Part shown: positions 18,305-27,003 of the stretch, in pieces | Layout: every line of letters starts with the position of its first letter | Position numbering within the stretch: the first letter of the stretch is position 1 | Notes under the pieces: generated by a model | Databases searched by the model: none | The model's input: only the letters and a program-made list of their open reading frames with translations | What the model was told of the DNA's origin: nothing | Program-made: the position numbers and the translations under genes | NCBI GenBank assembly: GCA_903837525.1 | Contig: CAILUU010000030.1 | Coordinates: forward strand, 1-64,000 | Reading direction: 5' to 3' | DNA: 64,000 nt | DNA from: an uncultured Bacteroidota bacterium | GTDB taxonomy: Bacteria > Bacteroidota > Bacteroidia > Chitinophagales > Chitinophagaceae

Positions 18305-19501
18305 ATGCAATTAACCAATAAAAAAATACTTTTAGGTGTAAGCGGTAGTATAGCAGCTTACAAAGCAACATTTTTAGTACGTTTACTAATAAAGCAAGGG
18401 GTCCAGGTAAAAGTAATAATGACTAATGCAGCAAAAGACTTTGTAACACCTCTTTCATTATCTACCTTATCTAAAAACGATGTACTTAGCGATATTGCTA
18501 CGAACGACTCTTGGGCAAATCATGTAGCATTGGGCAGATGGGCTGATGTTATGCTAATTGCACCACTTAGTTGTAATACGTTGGCTAAAATGGCAACAGG
18601 CTTGTGCGATAATTTATTAATGGCCGTTTATTTATCTGCTACTTGCCCAGTAATTGTGGCTCCTGCAATGGATGAGGATATGTGGCACCATCCCACAACA
18701 AAAAATAATTTACAAAAACTTGAAGTATACCACAATAAAATAATACCGGTAGAAAACGGTGAACTTGCAAGTGGCTTAATTGGCGAGGGAAGGATGGTAG
18801 AACCGGAAATAATTGTAAAATATTTGGAAGATTTTTTTATTTCAAAGGATGAATTAAAAGGAAAAAAATTTTTAGTAACTGCTGGTCCAACTTACGAAGC
18901 TATAGATCCGGTACGTTTTATAGGTAACCATTCAAGCGGCAAAATGGGTATTGCACTTGCCGAAGAATTGACAAAAAGGGGAGGAGATGTAACCTTAGTA
19001 ATAGGCCCATCTTCTGAAAAAATTAGTAGTACTATAAAAGTAGAAAAAGTAACATCGGCAGCCGAAATGTATGAAGCCTGTATGGTAATTTTTGAAAAGG
19101 TAGATATAGCCATAATGAGTGCTGCCGTTGCAGATTATACCCCAGTAGCTATTGCAAACGAAAAAATAAAAAAGAAAGAAGAGGTTTTTACCATAGAACT
19201 TACAAAAACTAAGGATATATTAAAAAGCCTAGGTGAAGTAAAAAGAAAAAATCAGTTTTTGGTTGGCTTTGCTTTAGAATCAACTAACGAAAAAGCATAT
19301 GCTTTAGGAAAATTAAAAGCTAAAAATGCTGATATGATGGTATTGAATTCTTTAAAGGATAAAGGTGCAGGATTTGGCATAAACACTAATAAAATAACTA
19401 TTTTTGATAAAGCAGAAAATGAATATCATTTTGAAACAAAATCAAAAGTAAATGTGGCAACAGATATTGTAAACACTATTATTAAATTAAACAATGCATA
19501 A
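18305..19501 (+). CDS. coaBC: Bifunctional phosphopantothenoylcysteine decarboxylase/phosphopantothenate-cysteine ligase
   Basis: This is coenzyme A synthesis: CTP-dependent joining of cysteine to 4'-phosphopantothenate, then decarboxylation. The N-terminal flavoprotein (CoaC) domain shows GVSGSIAAYKA, the active-site His in WANHVALGRWAD, and APAMDEDMWHHP. The substrate-clamp motif is GEGRMVEPEII. The CoaB domain starts at VTAGPTYEAIDPVRFIGNHS and includes SAAVADYTP. The length is 398 residues. The start at 18305 (MQLTNKKILLGVSGS) fits the family; 16 upstream open codons run through a hairpin and are rejected. Its 3' end overlaps the next gene by 8 bp. Confidence 0.95.
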   Translation: MQLTNKKILLGVSGSIAAYKATFLVRLLIKQGVQVKVIMTNAAKDFVTPLSLSTLSKNDVLSDIATNDSWANHVALGRWADVMLIAPLSCNTLAKMATGLCDNLLMAVYLSATCPVIVAPAMDEDMWHHPTTKNNLQKLEVYHNKIIPVENGELASGLIGEGRMVEPEIIVKYLEDFFISKDELKGKKFLVTAGPTYEAIDPVRFIGNHSSGKMGIALAEELTKRGGDVTLVIGPSSEKISSTIKVEKVTSAAEMYEACMVIFEKVDIAIMSAAVADYTPVAIANEKIKKKEEVFTIELTKTKDILKSLGEVKRKNQFLVGFALESTNEKAYALGKLKAKNADMMVLNSLKDKGAGFGINTNKITIFDKAENEYHFETKSKVNVATDIVNTIIKLNNA

Positions 19502-20411
19502 GTGTCTACTTATTTTATTATTTAGCCTAGCTATAAAAAATGCTAAAGCACAAGAGCTAAAAGCAAGGGTAACGGTAAATGCTACCCGTATTGGAAATAA
19601 TGTAAATAGAAATGTATTTCTAACCTTACAAACAGCATTAAATAATTTTTTAAATAATAAAAAGTGGGGCCCAGATAACTTTCAACCCAACGAAAAAATT
19701 GAGTGTAATTTTGTTTTAACATTAGAAGCAACAGATGAAGTAAATGTTTATTCATCTCAATTAATTATACAAGCTGCCAGACCAATTTTTAATTCATCTT
19801 ACAATTCTCCTATTATTAATTTTCAAGATGAAGGAATAGGGTTTAAGTATGTGGAGTTTCAAATAATGGAATTTAACGATAATAGAATTGCAGGCTCCGA
19901 TGCCTTAGCAAGTAACCTTACCGCAACATTTGCCTATTATGCCTATATGGTTTTGGGATTTGACTATGCTTCTTTTTCTCCCAGGGGTGGAGATTTGTTT
20001 TTTCAAAAAGCACAAAATATTGTAAATAATGCCCCCGAGGGTAGAGGAATAAGTGGGTGGAGATTATTTGATGGGCAACGCAATAGGTATTGGTTAGTAG
20101 AAAATATGTTGAATAGCAGATATTCATTAATGCATGATGTGTATTACAATTATTATAGATTAGGAATGGATAAGTTGTATGAAAATGAAAATGCAGCAAG
20201 AGCAGAATTATTGAATGTTTTAAACCTACTTAATACATTTGCTACAGAAAATCCTAATAAAATGATTAGCCAGTTTTTCTTTCAAGGCAAATCAACAGAG
20301 CTCATTAAAATTTTCTCTAAAGCCTTGCCCCCCGATAAAGCAAGGGCATCGGAACTGTTACAAAAATTAGATTTAACCAATGCTGCTAAATATCAAGCTG
20401 AACTAAAATAA
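19494..20411 (+). CDS. porD: DUF4835 family protein (PorD-type T9SS component)
   Basis: The protein has 305 residues with a signal peptide ending KNAKAQ. It opens LKARVTVNATRIGNNVNRNV and contains GPDNFQPNEKIECNF, FAYYAYMVLGFDYASFSPRGG and LFDGQRNRYWLVENMLNSR, all characteristic of the DUF4835 family. Members are annotated as PorD in the type IX secretion literature; that link is recalled knowledge, not seen here. The T9SS cargo genes at both left-hand loci fit a functional system. The gene overlaps coaBC by 8 bp and shares one base with the next gene. Confidence 0.85.
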   Translation: MHKCLLILLFSLAIKNAKAQELKARVTVNATRIGNNVNRNVFLTLQTALNNFLNNKKWGPDNFQPNEKIECNFVLTLEATDEVNVYSSQLIIQAARPIFNSSYNSPIINFQDEGIGFKYVEFQIMEFNDNRIAGSDALASNLTATFAYYAYMVLGFDYASFSPRGGDLFFQKAQNIVNNAPEGRGISGWRLFDGQRNRYWLVENMLNSRYSLMHDVYYNYYRLGMDKLYENENAARAELLNVLNLLNTFATENPNKMISQFFFQGKSTELIKIFSKALPPDKARASELLQKLDLTNAAKYQAELK

Positions 20412-20782
20412 TGCAAAAAAGTATCTTTTTTTTTATACTCATCTTTTTGTTTTCCTGTAAAAACAACTTACCAAAAGATATACTTGAGGGGAAAAAAATG
20501 GAAAAAGTGTTATGGGATGTTTTAAAAGTAGATGCTTACACTAAAAACTATTTTTTAAAAGACACTACAAAAAATATAGTTTTAGAAAATGCTAAAATGC
20601 AACTTCAGGTTTTTGCCTTGCATAATATTACTAAAGATCAATTTTATAAAAGCTACCAATATTATTTAGCCAATAGCAATTTAATAAAACCTTTGTTAGA
20701 TAGTATAGCCAATAACGCTAATAAAGAAAAATATATTAAATATTCTACAGGGCAACAAGCAGACCCTGCAATGGTAGAATAA
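20411..20782 (+). CDS. DUF4296 lipoprotein
   Basis: A 123-residue lipoprotein with the lipobox FLFSC (Cys about residue 16). A short helical domain of the DUF4296 type follows (LPKDILEGKKMEKVLWDVLKVDAY, FYKSYQYYLANSNLIKPLLDSI). The function is unknown. It starts at the last base of the porD stop and lies 13 bp before scoA, so it is part of the bamD-scoB run. The conserved association of DUF4296 with porD or coaBC genes is family knowledge. Confidence 0.75.
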   Translation: MQKSIFFFILIFLFSCKNNLPKDILEGKKMEKVLWDVLKVDAYTKNYFLKDTTKNIVLENAKMQLQVFALHNITKDQFYKSYQYYLANSNLIKPLLDSIANNANKEKYIKYSTGQQADPAMVE

Positions 20783-20795
20783 TAGAAATTAAACT

Positions 20796-21509
20796 ATGAT
20801 AAACAAAGTATTTAAAGATGCTGAAGAAGCAGTAAAAGATATTAAAGATAATGCTGTAGTAATGCTAGGTGGCTTTGGATTATGTGGCATTCCAGAAAAT
20901 TGTATAGCAGCATTAGTAAAAAAAAAGGTAAAAGGATTGACCTGTATTAGCAATAATGCAGGAGTAGATGATTTTGGAATAGGATTAATGTTGCAACAAA
21001 AGCAAGTAAAAAAAATGATTTCGAGTTATGTTGGCGAAAATGCAGAATTTGAACGGCAATTACTTAACGGAGAATTAGAGGTAGAATTAATACCCCAAGG
21101 AACATTAGCAACTAGATGTATGGCAGCCGGATATGGCATGCCAGCAATTTTTACTCCTGCAGGTGTAGGTACCGAAGTAGCCATAGGTAAAGAAGTAAGA
21201 GAATTTAAAGGCAAAGCGTATTTACTAGAATATGCTTTTGATGCCGACTTTGCACTTGTAAAAGCTTGGAAAGGAGATACGGAAGGTAATTTAATTTTTA
21301 AAGATACGGCCCGTAATTTTAATCCATTGATGGCAATGGCTGGTAAAATAACCATTGCAGAGGTTGAAGAATTAGTAGCCCCTGGCGAACTTGATCCAAC
21401 CTATATTCATACACCGGGTATTTATGTACACCGTATATTCAAAGGAGAAAATTATGAAAAGAGAATAGAACAAAGAACGGTAAGAAAAAACACCCCGTCC
21501 CCCCGCTAA
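20796..21509 (+). CDS. scoA: 3-oxoacid CoA-transferase subunit A
   Basis: This is the alpha subunit of succinyl-CoA:3-ketoacid CoA-transferase, which exchanges CoA between succinyl-CoA and acetoacetate so that ketone bodies can be used. It has 237 residues with [31 protein letters not shown], and [15 protein letters not shown]. The natural domain ends near IEQRTVRK; the last residues (NTPSPR) and the stop codon are supplied by a GC-rich palindromic repeat. The beta subunit gene follows after 116 bp, with a second inverted copy of that repeat in between. It should complete catabolism started by gcdH and hbd. Confidence 0.93.
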   Translation: MINKVFKDAEEAVKDIKDNAVVMLGGFGLCGIPENCIAALVKKKVKGLTCISNNAGVDDFGIGLMLQQKQVKKMISSYVGENAEFERQLLNGELEVELIPQGTLATRCMAAGYGMPAIFTPAGVGTEVAIGKEVREFKGKAYLLEYAFDADFALVKAWKGDTEGNLIFKDTARNFNPLMAMAGKITIAEVEELVAPGELDPTYIHTPGIYVHRIFKGENYEKRIEQRTVRKNTPSPR

Positions 21510-21523
21510 ACGGGAACTGGCGG
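21495..21523 (-). repeat. GC-rich palindromic repeat at the scoA stop
   Basis: CCGTCCCCCCGCTAAACGGG then AACTGGCGG on the plus strand; it carries the scoA TAA (21507-21509). It is the left arm of a head-to-head pair with 21597-21625. Confidence 0.65.
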
Positions 21524-21596
21524 CTTCCGGTTTTTGCAATACATTTTTAAGCAATAATTCAACTATTATCTGAAATAAATTATAAACTTTAAAACT

Positions 21597-21625
21597 AAGT
21601 TCCCCCTCCAGGGGGGAAAAGGGTT
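21597..21625 (+). repeat. GC-rich palindromic repeat abutting the scoB start
   Basis: AAGTTCCCCCTCCAGGGGGG then AAAAGGGTT, ending immediately before the scoB ATG. Its purine-rich right half occupies the ribosome-binding position. It is the right arm of the pair with 21495-21523. Confidence 0.7.
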
Positions 21626-22285
21626 ATGGCACTTACAAAAGAACAAATAGCACAACGTATTGCACAAGAGTTAAAAGATGGGTATTATGTAAATTTGGGT
21701 ATTGGCATACCTACATTGGTAGCCAATTACATACCAAATGGAATAGATGTGGTTTTGCAAAGCGAAAACGGGTTGTTAGGAATGGGCCCTTTTCCAACGG
21801 AAGGAAAAGAAGATGCAGATTTAATTAATGCTGGTAAGCAAACAATAACCACCTTACCAGGCAGTGCTTTTTTTGATAGTGCAATGAGTTTTGGAATGAT
21901 AAGAGCAGGTAAAGTGGATTTAACTGTTTTAGGTGCAATGGAAGTTAGTGATAATGGAGATATTGCTAATTGGAAAATACCAGGCAAAATGGTAAAAGGT
22001 ATGGGTGGCGCTATGGATTTAGTGGCAAGTGCAAAAAATATTATTGTGGCTATGATGCATACAAACCCAAAAGGCGAAAGTAAATTATTGCCACAATGTA
22101 CATTACCACTTACCGGAAAACATTGCGTTAAAAAAATTGTAACTGAATTAGCTGTGTTAGATGTAACTATTGATGGATTTAAATTATTGGAGAGAGCTCC
22201 AGGTGTTACTGTAGAAGAAATAAAAACAAAAACGGCTGGTAAACTTATTATTAATGGAGACATTCCAGAAATGCAATTTAACTAA
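21626..22285 (+). CDS. scoB: 3-oxoacid CoA-transferase subunit B
   Basis: Beta subunit of the CoA-transferase, 219 residues. It contains the catalytic glutamate in [13 protein letters not shown], the opening [14 protein letters not shown], and [15 protein letters not shown]. It pairs with scoA to form a heterotetramer in the cytoplasm. Its ATG directly follows a palindromic repeat, so a repeat insertion has replaced the original leader. No terminator is obvious in the 250-bp gap before pckA, which holds nothing else that I recognise. Confidence 0.94.
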   Translation: MALTKEQIAQRIAQELKDGYYVNLGIGIPTLVANYIPNGIDVVLQSENGLLGMGPFPTEGKEDADLINAGKQTITTLPGSAFFDSAMSFGMIRAGKVDLTVLGAMEVSDNGDIANWKIPGKMVKGMGGAMDLVASAKNIIVAMMHTNPKGESKLLPQCTLPLTGKHCVKKIVTELAVLDVTIDGFKLLERAPGVTVEEIKTKTAGKLIINGDIPEMQFN

Positions 22286-22534
22286 CTAATAATAACTTAA
22301 TCATACTACTACTAGGTTATATGGGTTAGGGACAGTGTTTTAACTGAAATAAAGCAAGAAACCAAACTAGGAATAAAATAAAAACCTGGGCATTTAGCGA
22401 AAATGGCTTAACAGCAGTAAGGAGAAGTCTTATCGCTTATTCAACATACCGCTACCAAATTAAGGTGTAAGGTTACTAACTTAACGCAGTTACAAATCCT
22501 ATTAATTAATAACGAGTTAACAATAGTTTTGGCA

Positions 22535-24142
22535 CTATTGAACTCTTGGAGCAGCAGCTAATATTTCTTTATTAGCGCCACTTGCATATTTTTCAAAATT
22601 CTTTATAAACTGTGCCGCTAAGTTTTGTGCTTGTGCATCAAATTGTTCAGGCTTTGGCCAAGTGTTTCTTGCATTTAAAATTTCACTTGGTACACCAGGG
22701 CAACTTTTTGGAATAGCTAATTTAAACCAAGGGGTAGTATCGTATTCTACATTATTTAAATCTCCATTTAACGCTGCAGTTATTGTTGCTCTTGTATAGG
22801 CTAACTTCATTCGGCTTCCTACACCATAAGGGCCACCTGTCCAACCTGTATTTATAAGCCATACATTAACATTATGTTCTTCTAATTTCTTGCCTAATAA
22901 TTCTGCATATTGTGCAGGATGTAACGGCAAAAATGGAGCACCAAAACAAGCACTAAACGTACTCTTAGGCTCTGTAACACCAGCCTCGGTACCAGCAACT
23001 TTTGCTGTGTAGCCACTTATAAATTGGTACATTGCTTGCCCAGTAGTTAACTTACTAATTGGGGGAATAACACCATAAGCATCACAGGTTAAGAAAAATA
23101 TATTTTTGGGTGTTTTTCCAATAGAAGGTTCTAACGCATTACTAATAAAATTTAGAGGATAACTAACCCTTGTATTTTCTGTAATTTTTTTGCTTGAAAA
23201 ATCAATTTTATTGGTGCCTTCAAAAAAAGTAATATTTTCTACCAATGCACCCGGACGAATCGCATTAAAAATTTCTGGTTCTTTTTCTGCACTAAGGTCA
23301 ATAGTTTTTGCATAACAGCCTCCCTCAAAATTAAATACACTATCTACCGTCCAACCATGCTCATCATCACCTATCAATAAACGATTAGGATCGGCGCTAA
23401 GTGTAGTTTTACCCGTACCACTTAAGCCAAAAAATACAGCTGTATCACCGTCTTTACCCATATTTGCACTACAATGCATGCTTAACACATTTGCTTTAGT
23501 TGGTAACACATAGTTAAGCATGGTGAAAATACCTTTCTTCATTTCACCAGTATATCCTGTGCCACCAATTAATATAGTTTTATGTGTAAAACTTAGTATT
23601 GCAAAATTTTCAGCTCTTGTACCATCTTCGCTTGGGTTAGCTTTAAAGCCAGGCGCTTGTATAATATGCCAGTTAGGAGTAAAGGTTTCTAAATCTTTTT
23701 CCTCTGGCCGTATAAACATATTGTAAGCAAATAAATTACTCCAAGGGTTTTCATTAATTACACGTAACCTTAGTTTAAAATTTTCATCGGCACAAGCATA
23801 GCAATCTCTAACCCAAATTTCTTTACCGGCTAAGTAGGCCAACATTTTTTCTTTTAATTGAAAAAAATATTTTTCTTCAATTGGGATATTAAAATCATTC
23901 CAATGCACAGTATTTTCTGTAATGGCATCTTTTACAGTAAACTTATCTTTAGGGCTACGGCCTGTAAACTTACCAGTATTAATTACTAAGGCGCCAGTAT
24001 CACATAAAACGCCTTCGCCACGGTCAACAGCTTGTTGTGTTAATTGCTCAGGACTTAATTGGTAATGAATATCGTTAGAAACATTTAACCCTAGGTTAAT
24101 TAGATCGTTTTTAGGCATAGAAATAATTGAAGGAACTGACAT
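22535..24142 (-). CDS. pckA: Phosphoenolpyruvate carboxykinase (ATP)
   Basis: It converts oxaloacetate and ATP to phosphoenolpyruvate, ADP and CO2, the entry to gluconeogenesis from TCA intermediates. The 535-residue protein has the kinase P-loop FGLSGTGKTTLSADPNR, the DDEHGW metal motif, and the signature FLTCDAYGVIPPISKL, which mark the ATP-dependent rather than GTP-dependent family. It converges on scoB. A gluconeogenic role fits an organism living on amino acids and other C4-yielding substrates, as the tryptophan route in this window suggests. The promoter box lies 26 nt upstream. Confidence 0.97.
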   Translation of the reverse strand: MSVPSIISMPKNDLINLGLNVSNDIHYQLSPEQLTQQAVDRGEGVLCDTGALVINTGKFTGRSPKDKFTVKDAITENTVHWNDFNIPIEEKYFFQLKEKMLAYLAGKEIWVRDCYACADENFKLRLRVINENPWSNLFAYNMFIRPEEKDLETFTPNWHIIQAPGFKANPSEDGTRAENFAILSFTHKTILIGGTGYTGEMKKGIFTMLNYVLPTKANVLSMHCSANMGKDGDTAVFFGLSGTGKTTLSADPNRLLIGDDEHGWTVDSVFNFEGGCYAKTIDLSAEKEPEIFNAIRPGALVENITFFEGTNKIDFSSKKITENTRVSYPLNFISNALEPSIGKTPKNIFFLTCDAYGVIPPISKLTTGQAMYQFISGYTAKVAGTEAGVTEPKSTFSACFGAPFLPLHPAQYAELLGKKLEEHNVNVWLINTGWTGGPYGVGSRMKLAYTRATITAALNGDLNNVEYDTTPWFKLAIPKSCPGVPSEILNARNTWPKPEQFDAQAQNLAAQFIKNFEKYASGANKEILAAAPRVQ

Positions 24143-24167
24143 ACAAAGTAATCGCTTTAATTTTACG

Positions 24168-24175
24168 CAAAGTTA
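24168..24175 (-). promoter_or_regulatory. -7 promoter box of pckA
   Basis: TAACTTTG on the minus strand fits TAnnTTTG, 26 nt before the pckA ATG. A second weaker match, ACTTTG, abuts the ATG. Confidence 0.55.
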
Positions 24176-24555
24176 TACTAGATTTAGTTGTTAAAATTTC
24201 AACTTCCCCCATCATTTTTGCATTATTATAAAAAAATGTCTATCATCGTTTACAAAATTTCAATACTTATGTGTATTATTTGATGTAATTAAATAAACTT
24301 GTAGAATTATTGAAAACAATATAATTTTTAATAATTTAACGTGTTAAACATACACATTTAGTTAAAGATAATAAAGAACAAATAGAAGGAAGAGTAGAGG
24401 GGCAAATGATTATTATCCTAACAAAATACTTACGTAAGCAGGGCGTAGGTACTACATAAAATATGTAACAAATGTAAACAAAGCCAATGCCAACCCTTCC
24501 AAAGGGAGCCATTGCACTAATTGTATTTTCGTATATTGCACTATAAATTATTAGT
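24176..24555. other. Intergenic region between divergent pckA and pepP
   Basis: About 380 AT-rich bases without a supportable gene. They hold one GC-rich palindromic repeat copy (24490-24510) and the pepP upstream region, where GTATATTGCACTATAAAT may be the promoter. I saw no RNA gene or operator. Confidence 0.5.
24490..24510 (-). repeat. GC-rich palindromic repeat in the pepP leader
   Basis: CCAACCCTTCCAAAGGGAGC plus C on the plus strand, a diverged single copy of the family at gene borders. No opposing arm was found nearby. Confidence 0.45.
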
Positions 24556-25845
24556 ATGAAATACTTGCCACAAAATCCTGAAATATTTACACAAAACCGT
24601 AAGCGTTTTGTTGAAAAAATGGATAAAAATTCTATTGCCATTTTTAATAGTAATGATGAAATTACTAGTAATGGAGATGCTATTTATACGTTTAAGCAAA
24701 ATAGCGATTTGTTTTGGCTTACAGGTATTAGCCAAGAAGATAGTATGTTGATTTTATTTCCAAATAATCCCGATGAAAAATATAGAGAAGTATTAGTGCT
24801 AGTTAGGCCAAACGAATTAAAAGAAAAATGGGATGGCCATAGGTTACGTACAAAGGAAGCTATTGCTATTAGTGGCATACAACGCATTGTTTGGTTAGAT
24901 AGTTTAGAAGGATTACTACAACCTTGGATACATTTAAGCGATACCATTTATTTAAACACAAACGAAAATGATAGAAAGGCAAACTTGGTGCCTATAAAAG
25001 ATTATCGCTTTGCTGCAATGATGAAGGAGCGATATCCTTTACATAATTATAAACGTAGTGCAAAAGTTTTAAAAGATTTACGTGGCATAAAATCTGCTGC
25101 CGAAGTTGAAGTTTTACAAAAGGCAATGGATATTACCGATAACACTTTTAGGCATTTATTGCAGTTTGTAAAACCTGGTGTAATGGAGTATGAAATTGAG
25201 GCTGAAATTTATCATCAATTTATGAAGCAGGGCAGCACTGGTCCTGCATATGGTAGTATTATTGCAAGTGGTGATAATGCAAGAGTTTTACATTATACCG
25301 AAAATAATAGAGCATGTAAAGACGGTGATTTAATATTAATGGATTTTGGTGCAGAATATAGAGGTTATTGTGCAGATTTAACCAGAACAATACCTGTAAA
25401 TGGTAAGTTTGGCCGTAGACAAAAAACGGTTTACAACGCTTGTTTGCATTTGCATAATTATGCAGCTAGTATTTTAAAGCCAGGCATTAGCATTGTAGAT
25501 TATACCGAAAAAATTGGAGATGAAGCAACCGTTATTTTTCAAAAAATTGGGTTGCTGAAAAAGAGTGCTATTAAAAATGAAGACCCAGAAAATAGAGCTT
25601 ACCGTAAATATTTGTATCATGGCATTAGTCATCATTTAGGAATAGATGTGCATGATTTAGGTACAAGAACGGAACCCATTAAAGCAGGTATGGTATTTAC
25701 CATAGAACCAGGTATCTATATAGAAGAAGAAAATATGGGTGTACGTATTGAAAATAATTTTTGGGTAACCAAAACAGGTAATAAAGATTTAATGAAAAAT
25801 ATACCGATTACAGTTGAAGAGATAGAGGCTTTGATGAAGAAGTAA
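24556..25845 (+). CDS. pepP: Xaa-Pro aminopeptidase (aminopeptidase P)
   Basis: A metallopeptidase of 429 residues that removes an N-terminal residue preceding proline. The N-terminal creatinase-like domain (NRKRFVEKMDKNSIAIFNSND, SDLFWLTGISQED) precedes the pita-bread catalytic domain. Metal ligands are visible in LMDFGAEYRGYCADLTRTIP (D and D), GISHHLGIDVHDLG (H), MVFTIEPGIYI (E) and MGVRIENNF (E). There is no signal peptide, so it is cytoplasmic. The gene is monocistronic in appearance, followed by a hairpin-rich gap and pssA. Confidence 0.95.
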   Translation: MKYLPQNPEIFTQNRKRFVEKMDKNSIAIFNSNDEITSNGDAIYTFKQNSDLFWLTGISQEDSMLILFPNNPDEKYREVLVLVRPNELKEKWDGHRLRTKEAIAISGIQRIVWLDSLEGLLQPWIHLSDTIYLNTNENDRKANLVPIKDYRFAAMMKERYPLHNYKRSAKVLKDLRGIKSAAEVEVLQKAMDITDNTFRHLLQFVKPGVMEYEIEAEIYHQFMKQGSTGPAYGSIIASGDNARVLHYTENNRACKDGDLILMDFGAEYRGYCADLTRTIPVNGKFGRRQKTVYNACLHLHNYAASILKPGISIVDYTEKIGDEATVIFQKIGLLKKSAIKNEDPENRAYRKYLYHGISHHLGIDVHDLGTRTEPIKAGMVFTIEPGIYIEEENMGVRIENNFWVTKTGNKDLMKNIPITVEEIEALMKK

Positions 25846-25855
25846 TGTACTGATG

Positions 25856-25926
25856 TGCTAATTAGCTAATTGAATACTTTTTAATTTAAACTTATTAGCA
25901 ACTTAGCATTTTAGCAAATTAGTCAA
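25856..25926. repeat. Imperfect inverted repeat between pepP and pssA
   Basis: GCTAATTAGCTAATTGA at the left faces TAGCAAATTAGTCAATTG at the right, also with partial direct repeats of TTAGCA. It fills nearly the whole 88-bp gap. No T run follows, so it is not a classical terminator. Confidence 0.45.
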
Positions 25927-25933
25927 TTGTTTT

Positions 25934-26683
25934 ATGAAACAAATTCCAAATATTTTTACGCTCTTAAATCTTTTCTTTGGTTGTATAGCTATTGTATTTG
26001 CTTTACAAAACAGTATCGAAATAACTGCCGATGGCCAATTTGTAAGGCTAACCGAGGAGCTATATTACGCCTCTTTATTTATTGGCATTGCAGCAGTAAT
26101 CGATTTTTTAGATGGGTTTGTAGCAAGAGCCTTAAACGCATCCTCCGAAATGGGTAAGCAGTTAGACAGCTTAGCAGATGTGGTTAGTTTTGGTGCAGCA
26201 CCAAGTATTATTTTATACCAGTTTTTACGAATGAGCTTTATTAGAGAAAATGAAGGGGTGGAAACTAGTATGCTTTGGCTTATGCCTGCCTTCGTTTTTG
26301 CTTGTGCAGGAGCTTACCGCTTGGCTCGGTTTAATCTTGATACCGAACAAAGCTTTGGTTTTAAAGGGGTACCTATACCAGCAGCTGGTTTGGTAGTGGC
26401 AAGTTTGCCATTAATTTATTGGAATATGCAAACCGAAATGGTGTATACTATTTTAATGAATAAATGGTTTTTATATGGGTTAATAATTTTATTAAGTTTT
26501 CTAATGGTGTCTAAACTGCCCCTTATGGCATTAAAATTTAAAGATTTTAGTATAAAAAGCAATTTACCAAAATTTATTTTAGTTGGCATAGCCGTGGCAA
26601 CAGCTTTATTATTAAAATGGTTGGCTATTCCAATTGTTTTCATTGCTTACATTATTTTATCTTTGCTTTATAAACGCAATTAA
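25934..26683 (+). CDS. pssA: CDP-diacylglycerol-serine O-phosphatidyltransferase
   Basis: A membrane enzyme making phosphatidylserine, the precursor of phosphatidylethanolamine. It has 249 residues with about seven hydrophobic segments. The CDP-alcohol phosphatidyltransferase signature DG-x2-AR-x8-G-x3-D-x3-D is intact in DGFVARALNASSEMGKQLDS followed by LAD. The following VVSFGAAPSIILYQ is typical of type II PssA. It sits 2 bp before purS on the same strand, so they are likely cotranscribed. Confidence 0.93.
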   Translation: MKQIPNIFTLLNLFFGCIAIVFALQNSIEITADGQFVRLTEELYYASLFIGIAAVIDFLDGFVARALNASSEMGKQLDSLADVVSFGAAPSIILYQFLRMSFIRENEGVETSMLWLMPAFVFACAGAYRLARFNLDTEQSFGFKGVPIPAAGLVVASLPLIYWNMQTEMVYTILMNKWFLYGLIILLSFLMVSKLPLMALKFKDFSIKSNLPKFILVGIAVATALLLKWLAIPIVFIAYIILSLLYKRN

Positions 26684-26685
26684 AT

Positions 26686-26949
26686 ATGACGTACACCGTA
26701 GAAGTAAAAATAATGCCACTTAAAAATTTATTAGATCCTCAAGGTAAAGCAGTAATGGGCGGCTTACAAAATTTAGGAATAAATAATGTTGCAGATGTAA
26801 GAGTAGGCAAGCATATTGATTTACAAATAGATGCTGATAGCGAACAAGCTGCAAAAGAAATTGCAGAAGAAGCTGCAAAAAAATTATTGGCAAATGCTGT
26901 TATGGAAATGTATGAAATAAATGTAAACCAAATTACCCCAAATCCCTAA
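26686..26949 (+). CDS. purS: Phosphoribosylformylglycinamidine synthase subunit PurS
   Basis: A small subunit (87 residues) of the FGAM synthase complex with PurL and PurQ in purine synthesis; neither partner is in the window. The opening YTVEVKIMPLKNLLDPQGKA and NVADVRVGKHIDLQIDAD are diagnostic. The final residues (TPNP) and the TAA are supplied by a GC-rich palindromic repeat that begins at 26935. The natural terminus would be near MYEINVNQI, so the repeat has supplied a new stop without harming the fold. Confidence 0.9.
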   Translation: MTYTVEVKIMPLKNLLDPQGKAVMGGLQNLGINNVADVRVGKHIDLQIDADSEQAAKEIAEEAAKKLLANAVMEMYEINVNQITPNP

Positions 26950-26955
26950 AGGGGC
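26935..26955 (-). repeat. GC-rich palindromic repeat at the purS stop
   Basis: ACCCCAAATCCCTAAAGGGG plus C on the plus strand, containing the purS TAA. It is the left arm of a head-to-head pair with 27041-27068. Confidence 0.65.
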
Positions 26956-27003
26956 TTTTAAGCCTAAGATAGGTTAAAACTACTTTTCTATAATTATATT
27001 ACT

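Noticed and set aside
21727-22263. 178-residue minus-strand frame opposite scoB
   Set aside because: scoB is unmistakable on the other strand; the frame has no recognisable features and no promoter.
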